A stretch of 64,000 bases of DNA from Conchocele bisecta (Eukaryota; Mollusca; Bivalvia; Lucinida; Thyasiridae). Each line of letters opens with the position of its first letter. Position 1 is the stretch's first letter. Of this stretch, positions 21,343 to 31,684 are shown piece by piece. The notes under the pieces were generated by a model. It saw nothing but the letters and a program-made list of their open reading frames with translations. It was not told the origin of the DNA and did not search any database. The position numbers and the translations under genes were made by a program. The stretch is from positions 40,665,840 through 40,729,839 of the forward strand of contig CM055265.1 of assembly GCA_029237695.1 (NCBI GenBank). Direction: 5' to 3'.

Positions 21343-21490
21343 TTCGTACCCACGAACATATTATATCTTATCGCAAACACACACTTGACATTAGGTGAAA
21401 GTCGTATAGTTTACCAACAAGGGAATACTACAAAAATAATTCATTACAAATATATACGGAGCCCCGCAGGAGACATGGATTTTTTTTATA
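21207..21490 (+). repeat. tandem duplication of a 150-bp segment
   Basis: Two near-identical copies (21207-21357 and 21358-21490) share TTATATCTTATTGCAAACAC, TCGTATAGTTTACCAACAAG and GGAGCCCCGCAGG. The second has an extra TATA and leads into TTCCCACGAA minisatellite units. Confidence 0.75.
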
Positions 21491-22060
21491 TTAATGCGTT
21501 CCCACGAAATAACAATTTATTCCCTCAATTTAACAATTTGTTCCCACAAATTAACAATTTGTTCCCTCAATTTAACAATTTGTTCCCTCAAATTAACAAT
21601 TTGTTCCCACAATTTGTTCCCATGATATAACAATTAGTTCCCTCGAGTTAACAATTTGTTCCCATGAAATAACAATTTGTTCCCACAAATTAACAAATGG
21701 TTCCCACGAATTAACAATTTGTTCCCTGAACATAGAATTCTTTTTTTTTATTAATTTGTTCCCACGAATTAACAATTTGTTCCCTCAATTAAACAATTCG
21801 TTCCCACAAAATAACAATTTGTTCCCACAGGAACAAATTGTTAATTTGTGGGAACTAATTGTGATATCGTGGGAACAAATTGTTAATTCGAGGGAACAAA
21901 TTGTTAAATTGAGGGAACAACTTGTTATTTCATGGGAACGAAGTGTTAACTCGAGGGAACGAAGTGTTATATCATGGGAACAAATTGTTAAATTGAGGGA
22001 AAAAATTGTTATTTCGTGGGAACAAATTAATAAAAAAAAAGAATTCTATGTTCCCTGTGC
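21491..22060. repeat. palindromic minisatellite of AACAATTTGTTCCC units
   Basis: About 15 units of roughly 21 bp (AACAATTTGTTCCCACGAAT and variants) run in one direction to about 21830, then about 9 units run in the opposite direction to about 22030. An outer pair ACATAGAATTCTTTTTT (about 21728) and AAAAAAAGAATTCTATGT (22034-22052) makes 21728-22052 a self-contained foldback element. Repeat frames on both strands give NNLFPQ-type peptides that are not genes. Confidence 0.8.
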
Positions 22061-22108
22061 CATTTATGTGAAACATTTCTCACAAGAAATCAGTAACACT
22101 GCTAGATC

Positions 22109-22338
22109 ACAGGTGACAGTATCGGGATAAGATTCCCATCAAGATCAGTTCCAAAAAATCAAGAATTTCTTTATTTCTCATCAGAAGTATATGTTGTGAC
22201 CACTCATTTGAACCGTCTCGCCGGAAAAAATATCCGGCAATGCTCAAGAATTTCTTTATTTCTCATCAGAAGTATATGTTGTGACCACTCATTTGGAACT
22301 GATCTTGATGAAAATCTTATCCCGATACTGTCACCTGT
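22109..22338. mobile_element. MITE with 45-50 bp inverted repeats and duplicated core
   Basis: The terminal repeat starts AGGTGACAGTATCGGGATAA and continues through ATCAAGATCAGTTCCAAA, with its complement at the right end. The core holds two direct copies of TCAAGAATTTCTTTATTTCT plus CAGAAGTATATGTTGTGACC (about 22158-22210 and 22243-22293), the latter half being family 3 palindrome sequence. Confidence 0.75.
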
Positions 22339-22429
22339 GTGCTAGATGATGCACCCTTCAAAAACATTAGCCCTTATACTGTATATAAGTCTGTATACTT
22401 TCTATTTTTCATTTTTATACCCGCGGTCT

Positions 22430-22544
22430 CGGTACAGCCGGATGCATATAGTATTTGGACCGTCTGTGTGTCCAGCACATTAAGAAGTTCGCCTCAGTTT
22501 CTCAATTATATCATAACTTCTATATCCCTTGAAGGATTGCTTAA
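22430..22544 (+). repeat. tandem unit interrupted by an inserted TTAA element
   Basis: The segment ending CCCTTGAAGGATTGCTTAA continues after the inserted element at 23035 as TTAACCATTTCAACACAGCA. It is the first unit of the 180-bp array at 23039-23390. Confidence 0.7.
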
Positions 22545-23038
22545 AGGTACATGTCCACTCAGTAGGCACAAAATGTTCTGACATCAACTGGAACATTTTC
22601 TGGAAAAAAAACATTCATTAACTATTACCCCACGTATTGATTGGCATTATTATACATTTTATATCGGACGTAACTTTCCACACAGACATCAGGGGTGATA
22701 ACCGTGCTTCCTTAAGATGTTAACGGACATTACTATTTTTCTCTGTATTTATTTTTTGATGTGCAATTATCATACTTTATAATGTGTTGAAAATATTATT
22801 TTTTCAGGTGACACATTTAATTAGTATAAATAATTAAAAAATACCATGTCTCATGTGCATATGAAAATAGCCTGATACCACCGCGGTCACTATCAGTAAA
22901 ATAAATATTACTAAATGATTATATCTGTATAGTGGGCACTCGTAATCTTTAGAAGTGGTGGAATAGTGACACAATTATAAACTTATTTAATTCCTATAAA
23001 GAACATGTTGTGCCTACTGAGTGGGCATATACCTTTAA
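22541..23038 (-). mobile_element. TTAA element family 4, complete
   Basis: The ends are TTAAAGGTACATGTCCACTC and GAGTGGGCATATACCTTTAA, inverted repeats of about 40 bp that include AGTAGGCACAAAATGTTCT. Length is 498 bp. It sits in a tandem repeat whose neighbouring unit (around 23200) shows the empty site GGATTGCTTAAACGTTTCAA, which confirms TTAA duplication. Confidence 0.85.
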
Positions 23039-23395
23039 CCATTTCAACACAGCATACCTCTGGACAAATGCCACACATTCATGTTGCCCTTAATATGACC
23101 TTGACCTTTCGACCTTCACAACTTTGAACTTTTTCACACATTAAGAAGTTCATCAAAGTTTCTCAATTCTGTCATAACTTCTATACCCCTTGAAGGATTG
23201 CTTAAACGTTTCAACACAGCATTACCTGCGGACAAATGCCACATATTCATGCTGGTCTTAATATGACCTTGACCTTTTGACCTTCACAACTTTGAAATTT
23301 TTCACACATTAAGAAGTTTACTGGAGTTTCTAAATTCTGTCATAACTTCTATATCCCTTGAAAGATTACTTCAATATTTCAATACATCATACTTG
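23039..23395 (+). repeat. 180-bp tandem units with TGACCTTGACCTTT
   Basis: Two units share TTTCAACACAGCAT, GGACAAATGCCACA, TTAATATGACCTTGACCTTT and CACACATTAAGAAGTT. Each carries nuclear-receptor-like half-sites. Confidence 0.75.
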
Positions 23396-23595
23396 TGGGA
23401 AAATGCCATTTTTCGAAGGTGACAAAGGTCAAGGTCGTGTTAATGGTGGCACGAGTGTGTGACAATTGTTCAGGTTATTCAAGTCTCCATGTATTGAAGC
23501 AATCCTTAATATTGAAATATTACATGTTGGAGAAACTCTTACAAACGATTTGACGTAAATGTACACAGACAGACGGACGGACGGATGGACATACA
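23395..23595 (-). repeat. dispersed 'TGAAGGTAAAAAAGGTCAAGG' repeat, family 12
   Basis: Shares GGTGACAAAGGTCAAGGTCG, GGTGGCACGAGTGTGTGACA and AAACTCTTACAAACGATTTG with 27316-27592, 28975-29100, 29520-29775, 31685-32130 and 33815-34065. It ends in a GACAGACGGACGGACG microsatellite. Confidence 0.55.
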
Positions 23596-23743
23596 TCCAC
23601 ATAGAAATCAACTAACTAATAAATATCACTACAATCATACTTACCTCGCCACAGCATAGACAGACAACAGTTTCTGTTTTACATGTGACCTTGACCCCTG
23701 GCTATTATATGTCGGCTCTCTGTTCATGACTCATATATCATTC

Positions 23744-23935
23744 CAACACTGAATTAAATGTTGTCAATTGATTTTTTCTTTATTTTACATTTTTCTTGAT
23801 CAAAACATAGTTTGTCAGCATTTTAGCATATAGAAATGATTCTAAAGTGTTGCACATCATGTTTTAATTGAGAAAGGCGACAATATATAAAACAACAGCC
23901 GACAACAATGAATATTTCCCGCATTTAAGGTTTAA
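23744..23935. mobile_element. TTAA MITE family 1, degraded
   Basis: Has GTTTGTCAGCATTTTAGCAT and GAAATGATTCTAAAGTGTTG arms, AACAACAGCCGACAACA, and ends CATTTAAGGTTTAA. Outer ends decayed. Confidence 0.5.
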
Positions 23936-24083
23936 ATTATGCTACAGTCTACACTCGCTGACTCAAGAACAAGAACATGTTTTCTTCCTATATAATAACT
24001 AAAAATCTTTGTTAGCTCAAAAGTATTTTCCTCAGTCCCCAGGGGGCCTTCGCATTAACAATGTTTTCTTGTAAGCAATTATT

Positions 24084-24143
24084 GGATTTACATTTATTTA
24101 GCATAGGCTGCATATGCAGCCTATGCTCAATAAATGTAAATCC
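24084..24143. repeat. 60-bp near-perfect palindrome
   Basis: GGATTTACATTTATTTAGCA, centre GGCTGCATATGCAGCC, then the complement. A one-base difference (TTTAG / TCAA) is the only asymmetry. It directly precedes the dispersed repeat at 24130-24230. Confidence 0.8.
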
Positions 24144-24426
24144 ATCAATAGAGATTTCCAGACGATCCTAAATTTGCACTTACGAACATTTTAGTCGTAC
24201 GAAGTTTAGTGAAACGGGTCCCTGGACTTTGAATAAATGAGTGTCGACTGTAATTCCAATATAGAACATATTCCCAACACATTCCTAATACTAAAACAAA
24301 TGAAAGTGAAAACAAACTATGGAAAACATTCACTTGTGGATTTCCCCATTAGAGAGATGGGTGTATGTTACAATCACTTACATAAAACTACATTACTCTC
24401 TACCTTTCATCAACTAAAACACCCTT

Positions 24427-24656
24427 GTGGCTGTGACTGGAGAAATGGGGCATACGTGTTTTGCGACCAGTGTAAATCAGCCTATGCATCCACACAGTGA
24501 TCAGGATCTGCACAGTTCGCTATTCCATCAATGAAACATGTATCACGCTTCTAACAAGCAACATAGACTCGTTATCAGGCTACAGCAGAGTGCTATTTGA
24601 TCAGGAGATACACTGGTCACAAATCTCATATGCCCTGTTTCTCCAGTCACAGCTGC
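24427..24656 (+). mobile_element. family 7 MITE
   Basis: Starts GTGGCTGTGACTGGAGAAAT and ends TTTCTCCAGTCACAGC. The interior has GATCAGGATCTGCACAGTTC and TGCTATTTGATCAGGAG. Confidence 0.65.
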
Positions 24657-24688
24657 AAGTATGCTAAGACTTGTTTTATGCCATGGTG

Positions 24689-24748
24689 ACCAGTGCAGAC
24701 CCAGAACAGACTCTGCATTCGCAGAGTCTGTTCTGGGTCTACACTTGT
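24689..24748. repeat. hairpin, 27-bp arms
   Basis: GTGCAGACCCAGAACAGACT with the CTGCATTCGCAG loop and the complement AGTCTGTTCTGGGTCTACAC. Probably the centre of another family 7-related MITE. Confidence 0.75.
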
Positions 24749-25231
24749 CACTGATCACAATTTGGTCAGTAAAATATCAAGCACACTGGTTATTATCAGG
24801 CTCTTACCCTTTCTATCACTGATCCCGATCTACACAGGCGAGATGAAACAAGCCTAGTTCTAGTAGGTCACATCCCCGTATCAATTTTCATATAAAAAAA
24901 GGTTCAACAGCGAAACATAAAGGCAACAAAGGAACTGTAAATAATGATTGAAATACCAGCAACATTAAAACAGATTTCAATTGTACTGCCACAGCCTTTG
25001 ACATAATGGATCAGAAGTGAAACACGAGAGAAAACATGACTGGATCCATGGGCGCACGGCATCATGGGTAGTAGCTACAATATTTCGCCTACAATAGATA
25101 GGCGAGGGGAGAATATCGCAGTGAGGTAGCAATTTTGTTTCTACATGGGTAGGTGATATGAACGTATGTATGATGAGAAAGAACCATATGTATATTTCAT
25201 TTATGATTGATTGCAAAGATATTAACTATTT
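24749..25231. other. unannotated stretch
   Basis: No repeat family recognised apart from the outer sequence of the hairpin. A 79-codon minus frame at 25216-24977 has no supporting features. Confidence 0.4.
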
Positions 25232-25461
25232 TAACCCATTTCATGCTGAGGATATGCCATTTTTATTGGGGAAAATCATAAGTATTTTCTTTAAATGTGC
25301 TTAGTTAAGTATATGTCGCGATCACCATCTGAACCGTCTCATCAAGATGGTTCAAATGAGTGGTCACAACATATACTTTCATTGAGAAGTAACAAAAATA
25401 AAAATAAAATATTTTTAAAAATTCTTACCTGTAAAGGTGTATTCCACATGTAGTGGGTTAA
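25232..25461. mobile_element. TTAA MITE family 3, complete
   Basis: Starts TTAACCCATTTCATGCTGAG and ends CACATGTAGTGGGTTAA. The centre is a palindrome: GTATATGTCGCGATCACCAT, GAACCGTCTCATCAAGATGGTTC, GAGTGGTCACAACATATAC. TTAA at both ends. Confidence 0.75.
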
Positions 25462-26376
25462 AACAAAGGTTTTATCACAACTTTCAGTTATTTGACATTT
25501 TCAACTTGGAGCACGAGTGGCATGTAATATACTCAGCAACAAAAGAAACTATATAGTTTTTAATAGAACACAAGTATATTTCTCAATGATTTGTAACATC
25601 TGTTTGTATCTTTTCTAATTTCAAAAGAAAATATTGAGCCGATATAATAAACAGTATGCCAATTGATATTGAATAATCACATGTGAGCTAGCCAAGTAGG
25701 GTTTTGCCATTTCTGGCACATGCGTAGTTACGGTTGATTGTTTCCGTGCAAAGTGTCGGTTGTGAAGTAAAATGATGATCCAACATGCAGTGCCGAGATA
25801 CTGACCAACAGAATCATGGTTACTGAGGGCATAATCAGACGACAAATTATGTCAGACGGCATTTTAAGGTTTCAGTGATGTGAATTAAATATGGTTATTG
25901 CATAAACAGTTTTCAATGTTATTATATACCTCACCTCTTAACTTATATAAGCCAGCATTATTGTCACAGGAAATGGTACAAGTAGGTTTCTGATGTATGT
26001 ACACAAATGGACATTATTGTTTGAAAGTTTGGCAGTGACAGGAGCTATATATGTATAGTGGCTGAGAAAACAACAACCACATCATCATACAAAAGGCAAA
26101 TCAACAGCAAGCAACACTTGTTGTTTCCCATATTCTAAGGGTTAAACCTTATATAGCGCCTTTTAAAATCACATACATGAGGACAGAGTATTGCAAAGTA
26201 GTCTGTTGATACAGAACAATTTGTAGGACAAATAATCTTAAGATACATTTCTTAAAGTAATACTTATAACTAATCTCTCAGGTAAACCATTTGAATTAGC
26301 AAGTGCAATTGTAGTGTGATACTGTTAATGTCCGACAACAATATTTAGACATACAAGTAATGACAGAAGTGTTATT
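25462..26376. other. mostly unannotated stretch
   Basis: Contains a family 1 right-end fragment at 26085-26145 (ATTCTAAGGGTTAA). Otherwise I see no gene, RNA or repeat. Confidence 0.4.
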
Positions 26377-26473
26377 TTAACCCATTTCATGTGGAGGATA
26401 TGCCATTTTTATAAGGCAAAATCATAAATAGTTTCTTTAAATGTGCTCAGAATTATGTCGCAACCACCATTTG

Positions 26474-27196
26474 GTCAATGTTTGTTTGTTGGGGTTTAAC
26501 GGCCTTTCACCAGCTAAGGTCATTTAAGGCTGGGTCAATGGGTTTAGTACTAAATCCCATATATTACCTGTACAAGTACATGTACATGTTCAAGTACATG
26601 TATAAATGGGGGAAAATCCCAAAATCAGAATAATCCTGATCTGATGCCAGGTCCTCGCCACACCAGAATCACTTGGCCCCCTCCCAAAAGCAGCAGGATC
26701 AGTAATAATCTTACTACTTTTATAATGGGCAATAATCTAATTCAACTCCAAGTAGCCTATTTCACCAACATTGCAAAGTATACTTATCTAGCAAAGTATA
26801 CTTTGAGGGAGAAATTTTCAATTTAAAGATAAATTTATTAATTTTTATTATACTGAATTTATTACATTATCACAGCCATTTTGGCTGTGATAATGTAATA
26901 AATACAGTATAATAATTCTGCAAACTTTTAATCATCAAATATATGCAGTGGTTAGTTCTATATGACATAATGCATTTCAGGAAAAATAAATGATTACTCC
27001 CTCAAAGTATACTTTGCTAGAAAAGTATACTTTGCAATGTTGGTGAAATCGGCTACAGGTAACAACAAGAGCCAAAGATAAAAACGTACCTGAGTGCCAA
27101 ACCAGGAAAATCGTGATCCCTATAAAGAGGTATCCCACCGTTAATTTACACCACCGCGTTCGCCTGACCAACCACCCACCGATTTGGTAAAACAAT
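26474..27196 (+). repeat. dispersed repeat family 10, interrupted
   Basis: Starts around TGTTTGTTTGTTGGGGTTTA, contains GGTCATTTAAGGCTGGGTCA, CAAGTACATGTACATGTTCA, CACCAGAATCACTTGGCCCC and AAAGAGCCAAAGAT-type sequence, and ends CCACCGATTTGG. A family 6 MITE (26750-27056) interrupts it after AATTCAACTCCA. Confidence 0.65.
26750..27056. mobile_element. family 6 palindromic MITE
   Basis: Both terminal repeats are intact with doubled AAAGTATACTTTG motifs, and the central hairpin TTATCACAGCCATTTTGGCT is complete. It is the innermost of three nested repeats. Confidence 0.75.
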
Positions 27197-27315
27197 GACG
27201 GTTCAAATAAGTGGTCGCAACATATCCTTTCACTGAGAAATGACAAAAATTAAATATTTAAAAAAAATCATACCCACAGGTGTATTCCGCATGCGGCCAT
27301 CTTGGATTACGTAAC

Positions 27316-27592
27316 AATGCTTGTAGAAACTTTTTGACGCAAAATAAAATGGCTAAGTGTTTCCGCAAAAATGTGAAGGTAAAAAAGGCCAAGGTCATAT
27401 TAATGGCGGAATGAGTGTGTTCCAAATGCTCACATGTATCAAGTGTCCAAATATTGAAGCAATCCGTCAAGTAATATTACAGTTATACCATGATGACGAA
27501 GCTTGGACAAACTTTTTGACATTTCGGACGACGACGATGACGATGGAAAAAGCGCCAACTATAGTCGCCTTCTGCTAAACCAGGCGCGACAT
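27316..27592 (+). repeat. dispersed repeat family 12
   Basis: Contains AACTTTTTGACGCAAAATAA, AAAATGTGAAGGTAAAAAAG, GAGTGTGTTCCAAATGCTCA and GACGACGATGACGATGGAAA. It provides the unoccupied version (GTAATATTACAGTTATA) of the site used by the MITE at 31861. Confidence 0.6.
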
Positions 27593-27725
27593 AAACTGTT
27601 TAAATAATTTGTTTAATTTACTTCGAGCAAAATCGTGTAACCTCAGAATGTAAAGTGTTACAAACATAACATGGCTGTGTCATTCTAGTACAAACAGTAA
27701 ATCAAGGACACAATAATTATGTGGA

Positions 27726-27925
27726 TTAAACCTTAGAATGCGGGAAATGTAAATTGTCGTCGGCTGTTGTCTTATTTTTTGTCTTCTTTCTCAATAAAAA
27801 CATGGTTTGACAGCACTTTAGAATCATTTCCACTGGAAATGATTCTAAAGTGCTGTAAAAGTATGGTTTTGATTAGAAAAATAGAAAATAAACAGCAGAC
27901 GACAAAATTTAAATTAACATTTCAG
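27726..27925. mobile_element. TTAA MITE family 1, right end lost
   Basis: Starts TTAAACCTTAGAATGCGGG. The palindrome GACAGCACTTTAGAATCATT around TCCACTGGAA is intact. After GCAGACGACAAAATTTAAAT the terminal CCTTA repeat is missing. Confidence 0.6.
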
Positions 27926-28012
27926 GTGATAAATTATATGTGGGATGGAGAAAGGGAGAGAAATGCTATTACCTGAACTGGTGGCTATGCAGCACAGTGC
28001 TCTGCTACAATG

Positions 28013-28096
28013 AGACTAGACAAGAGGCATAACTCCTGTGAAAATACACCATTAGACTAGACAAGAGGCATAACTCCTGTGAAAATACACCATTCT
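28013..28096 (+). repeat. 42-bp tandem duplication
   Basis: ACTAGACAAGAGGCATAACT ... AAAATACACCATT occurs twice in succession with no differences that I can see, so the duplication is young. Confidence 0.8.
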
Positions 28097-28320
28097 GTGT
28101 TGTAGCCAGGGAAAATATACCACTGAGGCAAACCCAGAGAACAGCCAAAACACTAGCTGCATGTTTTCCGCTTTATAGGTTGCACTATATCACTACACCA
28201 CCATCAACAGTAAACATTTGCGTAATAGCATTTACATTTCGCGCACTAAATGTGTTCATGTGCATACTTCGCTATATTGTTTATTGAGAGACAATTCTAC
28301 AATACGACACAAAAATATTG

Positions 28321-28680
28321 TAGGAATGAATGGCCTTTTTTTTTAATTTATCGGGGTATAAACTTGGAAAAGTCGCGGGAATACTGGACAAGGCCTTCCG
28401 GCCTTCGTCCAGTATTCCCGCGACTTTTCCAAGTTTATATCCCCGATAAATTCAACAAAAAGGCCATTCATTCCTTATAATTCCAGCATTTGAAATAAAT
28501 TCATCAAGAAAATGTGTTTATTTTCCGTTTTCTTAAGAATTATTTTAACTGCGCCTCACGGTTACGGAAAGCAGTTCGGCAAATGGGAGTTTACTGGGAT
28601 ATAAATGTTGGACAGAGACTTGCTACAGACCAATCAAATGTTAGGGAATTGTGTAAATATTTTTGTGCTGGAATTATTAC
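28321..28680 (+). mobile_element. 'GAATGAATGGCC' foldback element, family 8
   Basis: TAGGAATGAATGGCC and ATAAACTTGGAAAAGTCGCG on the left arm are answered by CGCGACTTTTCCAAGTTTAT and GGCCATTCATTCCT within 150 bp. About 200 bp of unique sequence follows, ending TGTGCTGGAATTAT, which inverts the internal ATAATTCCAGCA. Other copies are at 29115 and, inverted, at 38148. Confidence 0.65.
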
Positions 28681-29114
28681 CATATACGTACATAATAAAC
28701 TGTGAACTCGCAAAATTCTTAAGTCACTCTCCACAAAGTAGAAAGAAAACAAAGAATGCTTCAAACGCACATTTGGAAAGATTACTCCGTCATAACACTT
28801 ATGTAATGCAGTGTAATGAAATGTACTGAGACCTACCAAAACGAGGTATAGCCAGTATACAAGGGGTGATAACTCCATGGAAAAAATGAATACCTCTCAA
28901 AAACTTAAAACAGGCGGTAGCATAATTATTGAAGATATGTGGATTACAGCATAATGAAGAAACGCTTACAAATTTTTTCACGCAAAAATGGCTAAGTGTT
29001 TCGGTGAAGGTAAAAAATGTCAAGGTCACGTTAATTGTTTCATGAGTGTTTTACACATGTCCGCATGTATCAAGTGTCCGAAGAAACGCAATACGGAGAA
29101 ACTGATACAAACAT

Positions 29115-29520
29115 TATAGGAATGAATGGCCTTTTTGTGGAATTTATCCGGGTATAAACTTGGAAAAGTCGCGGGAATACTGGAAGAAGCGATAAAAAAT
29201 TACAATTTTTTATTTTTTTTCGAAAATTGTAATTTTTTAAGGCCTCGTCCAGACTATTCCCGCGACTTTTCCAAGTTTATATCCCCGATAAATTCAACAA
29301 AAAGGCCATTCATTCCTTACAATTGCAGAATTTTAAATAAATTCATCAAGAAAATGTGTTTATTTTCCGTTTTCTTAAGAATTATTTTAACTGCGCCTCA
29401 CGGTTACAGAAAGTAGTTCGGCGTGGGAGTTTACTGGGATATAAATTTTGGACAGAGACTTGCTACGGGCCAATCAAATGTTAGAGAATTGTGTAAATAT
29501 TTTTGTGCTGGAATTATTTT
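29115..29520 (+). mobile_element. family 8 foldback element
   Basis: Same plan as the 28321 copy, but the loop keeps an extra stem AAAAATTACAATTTTT / AAAATTGTAATTTTT. About 95% like the 28321 copy in the unique part, by eye. Confidence 0.65.
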
Positions 29521-29775
29521 GATGTAAAAAATGGTGCAGGTTTCAGCAACCTTCAGCAAGGTCATATTAAAGGTTTTTTGAGTGTATTGCATATGTTCAC
29601 ATGTATCAAGATGCAAATAATCCATCCAATACTATTGAAGTTATAGCATAATGGAGAGAGAAACTGTGTAATCTTTTTGACACAAATTATCACGGACATA
29701 CGGATGTACGCACGCACGGATGGACGGAACCTCAAGAGCAAAGTAATATGTCTTGCGATCGCATAGGGGGCACAA
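29520..29775 (+). repeat. dispersed repeat family 12, degraded
   Basis: TGATGTAAAAAATGGTGCAG, AGGTCATATTAAAGG and TTCACATGTATCAAGATG resemble 27316-27592. It ends near GACGGACATACGG-like repeats (29693-29725). Similar sequence at 28975-29100 lies between the two family 8 copies. Confidence 0.5.
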
Positions 29776-30412
29776 ATATGCACAAATCATTAAATGTCTT
29801 ATTAGAAGTATAAATTTATAAATGGTTATGTGAACAGGGCATTTTACTTTCCTATAATATAACAGATAAACTGTTTTAAATTCATATATCACTATGAACG
29901 ATAATTGTGTTAAACTACAATATTAATGTTAAACTACAATACTGTCATGTTGGCAAACATTGCAAAATCGCTTTCTTTGTATCGCACCAATAGAAGATTA
30001 AATGAAAAGTAAATAAATTTAAATGTGGCACACACACAATAATACATTACACAAGGTTGAAAACCAACATACACCAGCAGACTTATCAGTTAGTAGCTTT
30101 TAAGTTATATATGAAAATTTGATTTGTCTCGACTGTCGTAGAAATATTTTGTTAACAAAAATGCAAAATGCAAAACAGCTTAGACCCTGATCAAATGTCA
30201 GGTACATTCAACTATTAATCCAAGATTAATACCGTTAAGCTTAAGTTGGGTATTTGTTCGGGTACTACCTAAATCATGAAAGCTGTTTTGAAATTCCAAT
30301 AAAAAGGAATATGAAAACTACTTGTAAACACAATGTAGTTTATACATTCATGCTTCTCCAAAACAGACAAAGATGTTTAAATCAACCACTTCATGGTGTA
30401 AACAAACTTATA
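29776..30412. other. unannotated stretch
   Basis: No gene or clear family. TTAAACTACAATA is duplicated at 29910-29941. Confidence 0.4.
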
Positions 30413-30598
30413 TGCGGATATGTCTGGAGAAATGGAGCTCCTGTAATATATTTCTTATTAGCAGCATGACGGGTGTTTCATTGATGGAATGGCGAACAGT
30501 ACAGATCCTGATCAGACTGTACAGATGCACATGCTGATCTGGATCTACATTGGTCGCAAATCCCATAAGCCCCATTTCTCCATTCACAGCCACATATA
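30413..30598 (-). mobile_element. family 7 MITE
   Basis: The right end CCCATAAGCCCCATTTCTCC ATTCACAGCCACAT is well preserved; the left end (GGATATGTCTGGAGAAATGG) is degraded. The core GATCCTGATCAGACTGTACA is typical. Confidence 0.6.
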
Positions 30599-30689
30599 AC
30601 GCAAGAATGAAGAATGACTCAGCTTGTAAGAGAAATACATAAATTAATTGTTTGACAACATTTATCAAATTTGTAATACATGCACATTA

Positions 30690-30855
30690 AATTTTATAGA
30701 AATAAACACCATTTTTTGAGAATTTGTGTGGATGTAAACATTTAATAAAAGTCAACTGAAAGGTCTTCTTCCTTCATCCAATATTGTTGGACTTTATGAA
30801 GTTTATATCCCCGGTAAATTCTCAAAAAATATTTATTCCTTATAATTCCAACCCA
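30690..30855. repeat. diverged family 8-like foldback
   Basis: AAACACCATTTTTTGAGAAT and TTATATCCCCGGTAAATTCT, AAAAAATATTTATTCCTTAT resemble the family 8 arms in plan but are strongly diverged. Confidence 0.4.
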
Positions 30856-31095
30856 ATGTCATTTCAAAACAAAAATCCCACCACGGAAGCAGTGTTGTGT
30901 CTGCAGATGCCTTGACCTTGGGACTAGTGCGAGCAGGGGTCATGGATTTTTCATGGAATGTAAGAGGACCATCAAAGCTGTGTGTAAATTATATCAAGAA
31001 GGCTCAAAGTTGTAACCACAAACATAATTATTAGTAATAGTTGTAGTTCACATATTGAAATTTAATAAATCAATTTTGATCGAACGAACAACTTT

Positions 31096-31342
31096 ATTAC
31101 CCTTTCAACACCACAGACCGGAATAGTGGTATTGGCAAACAGTGTAGATCCAGATGAGACGGCTTGTGATGAGCCGTCTTATCAGGATCTGCACATTTTG
31201 CAAGTAATTTTCATATTTTTGAGAGCAAAAACACCACCTTTTCATAAATGTACTCATCTGAAGATCATTTTGTGACGAATGGATTGGTTGCAAAATTAAC
31301 ATGTCAAAATCCATTCCAGTTACTTAGGGGTGAACGGGTTAA
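31096..31342. mobile_element. TTAA MITE family 5
   Basis: Starts TTACCCTTTCAACACCACAG and ends TTACTTAGGGGTGAACGGGTTAA. Contains GAGACGGCTTGTGATGAGCC and a 'TTTTCATAAATG' block shared with the 15518 copy. Confidence 0.65.
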
Positions 31343-31519
31343 TAAGAACTCCAGCAACAGAAGTGGTGTCGCACCTGCAGATGCCTTGCCTGAGGCGGAT
31401 CTGGAGGGGGTTCTGGGGTTGCAACCCCCCCTTTCTGCCATGGAATTTACATAGATCACAGTAATGCTGTAAAACATAGGAAAGTGCATTTCGAAAAGCT
31501 CGAAAATAGGACAACCCCC
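31343..31519 (+). repeat. dispersed repeat with GCACCTGCAGATGCC
   Basis: CTCCAGCAACAGAAGTGGTG, GAGGCGGATCTGGAGGGGGT and GGTTGCAACCCCCCC. A similar 'GTGTCTGCAGATGCCTTG' start is at 30895. Interrupted by the palindrome at 31520; the text resumes at 31611 with CCCCACCCCCAAT. Confidence 0.45.
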
Positions 31520-31610
31520 TAGTTGCGAACGGTAACTTGCAATTACTCCCGTACCGTCCGTAGCTAGCTACGGACAGTACAGGAGTAATTGCAAGTTACG
31601 TTCGCAACTA
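31520..31610. mobile_element. 91-bp palindromic mini-element
   Basis: TAGTTGCGAACGGTAACTTG, AATTACTCCCGTAC, centre CGTAGCTAGCTACG, then the complement ending GCAACTA. Only about three mismatches or indels between arms. Flanks GACAACCCCC and GAAACCCC suggest insertion into the surrounding repeat. Confidence 0.75.
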
Positions 31611-31684
31611 GAAACCCCACCCCCAATCCCGCTTCCCCAAATGCTGGATCCGCCCCTGCTTGCCAGTATATAAATTATATATAT

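Larger units (their letters stand above)
26377..27296. mobile_element. TTAA MITE family 3 split by a nested insertion
   Basis: The left part (TTAACCCATTTCATGTGGAG to CAACCACCATTT, about 26377-26473) and the right part (GACGGTTCAAATAAGTGGTC to GTGTATTCCGCATGCGG, about 27197-27296) together make one family 3 copy. The 0.72 kb between them is a family 10 repeat holding a family 6 MITE. About 14 bases of the family 3 centre are missing at the junction. Confidence 0.7.

Noticed and set aside
21756..22130. 124-codon frame of NNLFPQ / EQIVNSWE repeats
   Set aside because: Translation of the palindromic minisatellite on both of its arms.
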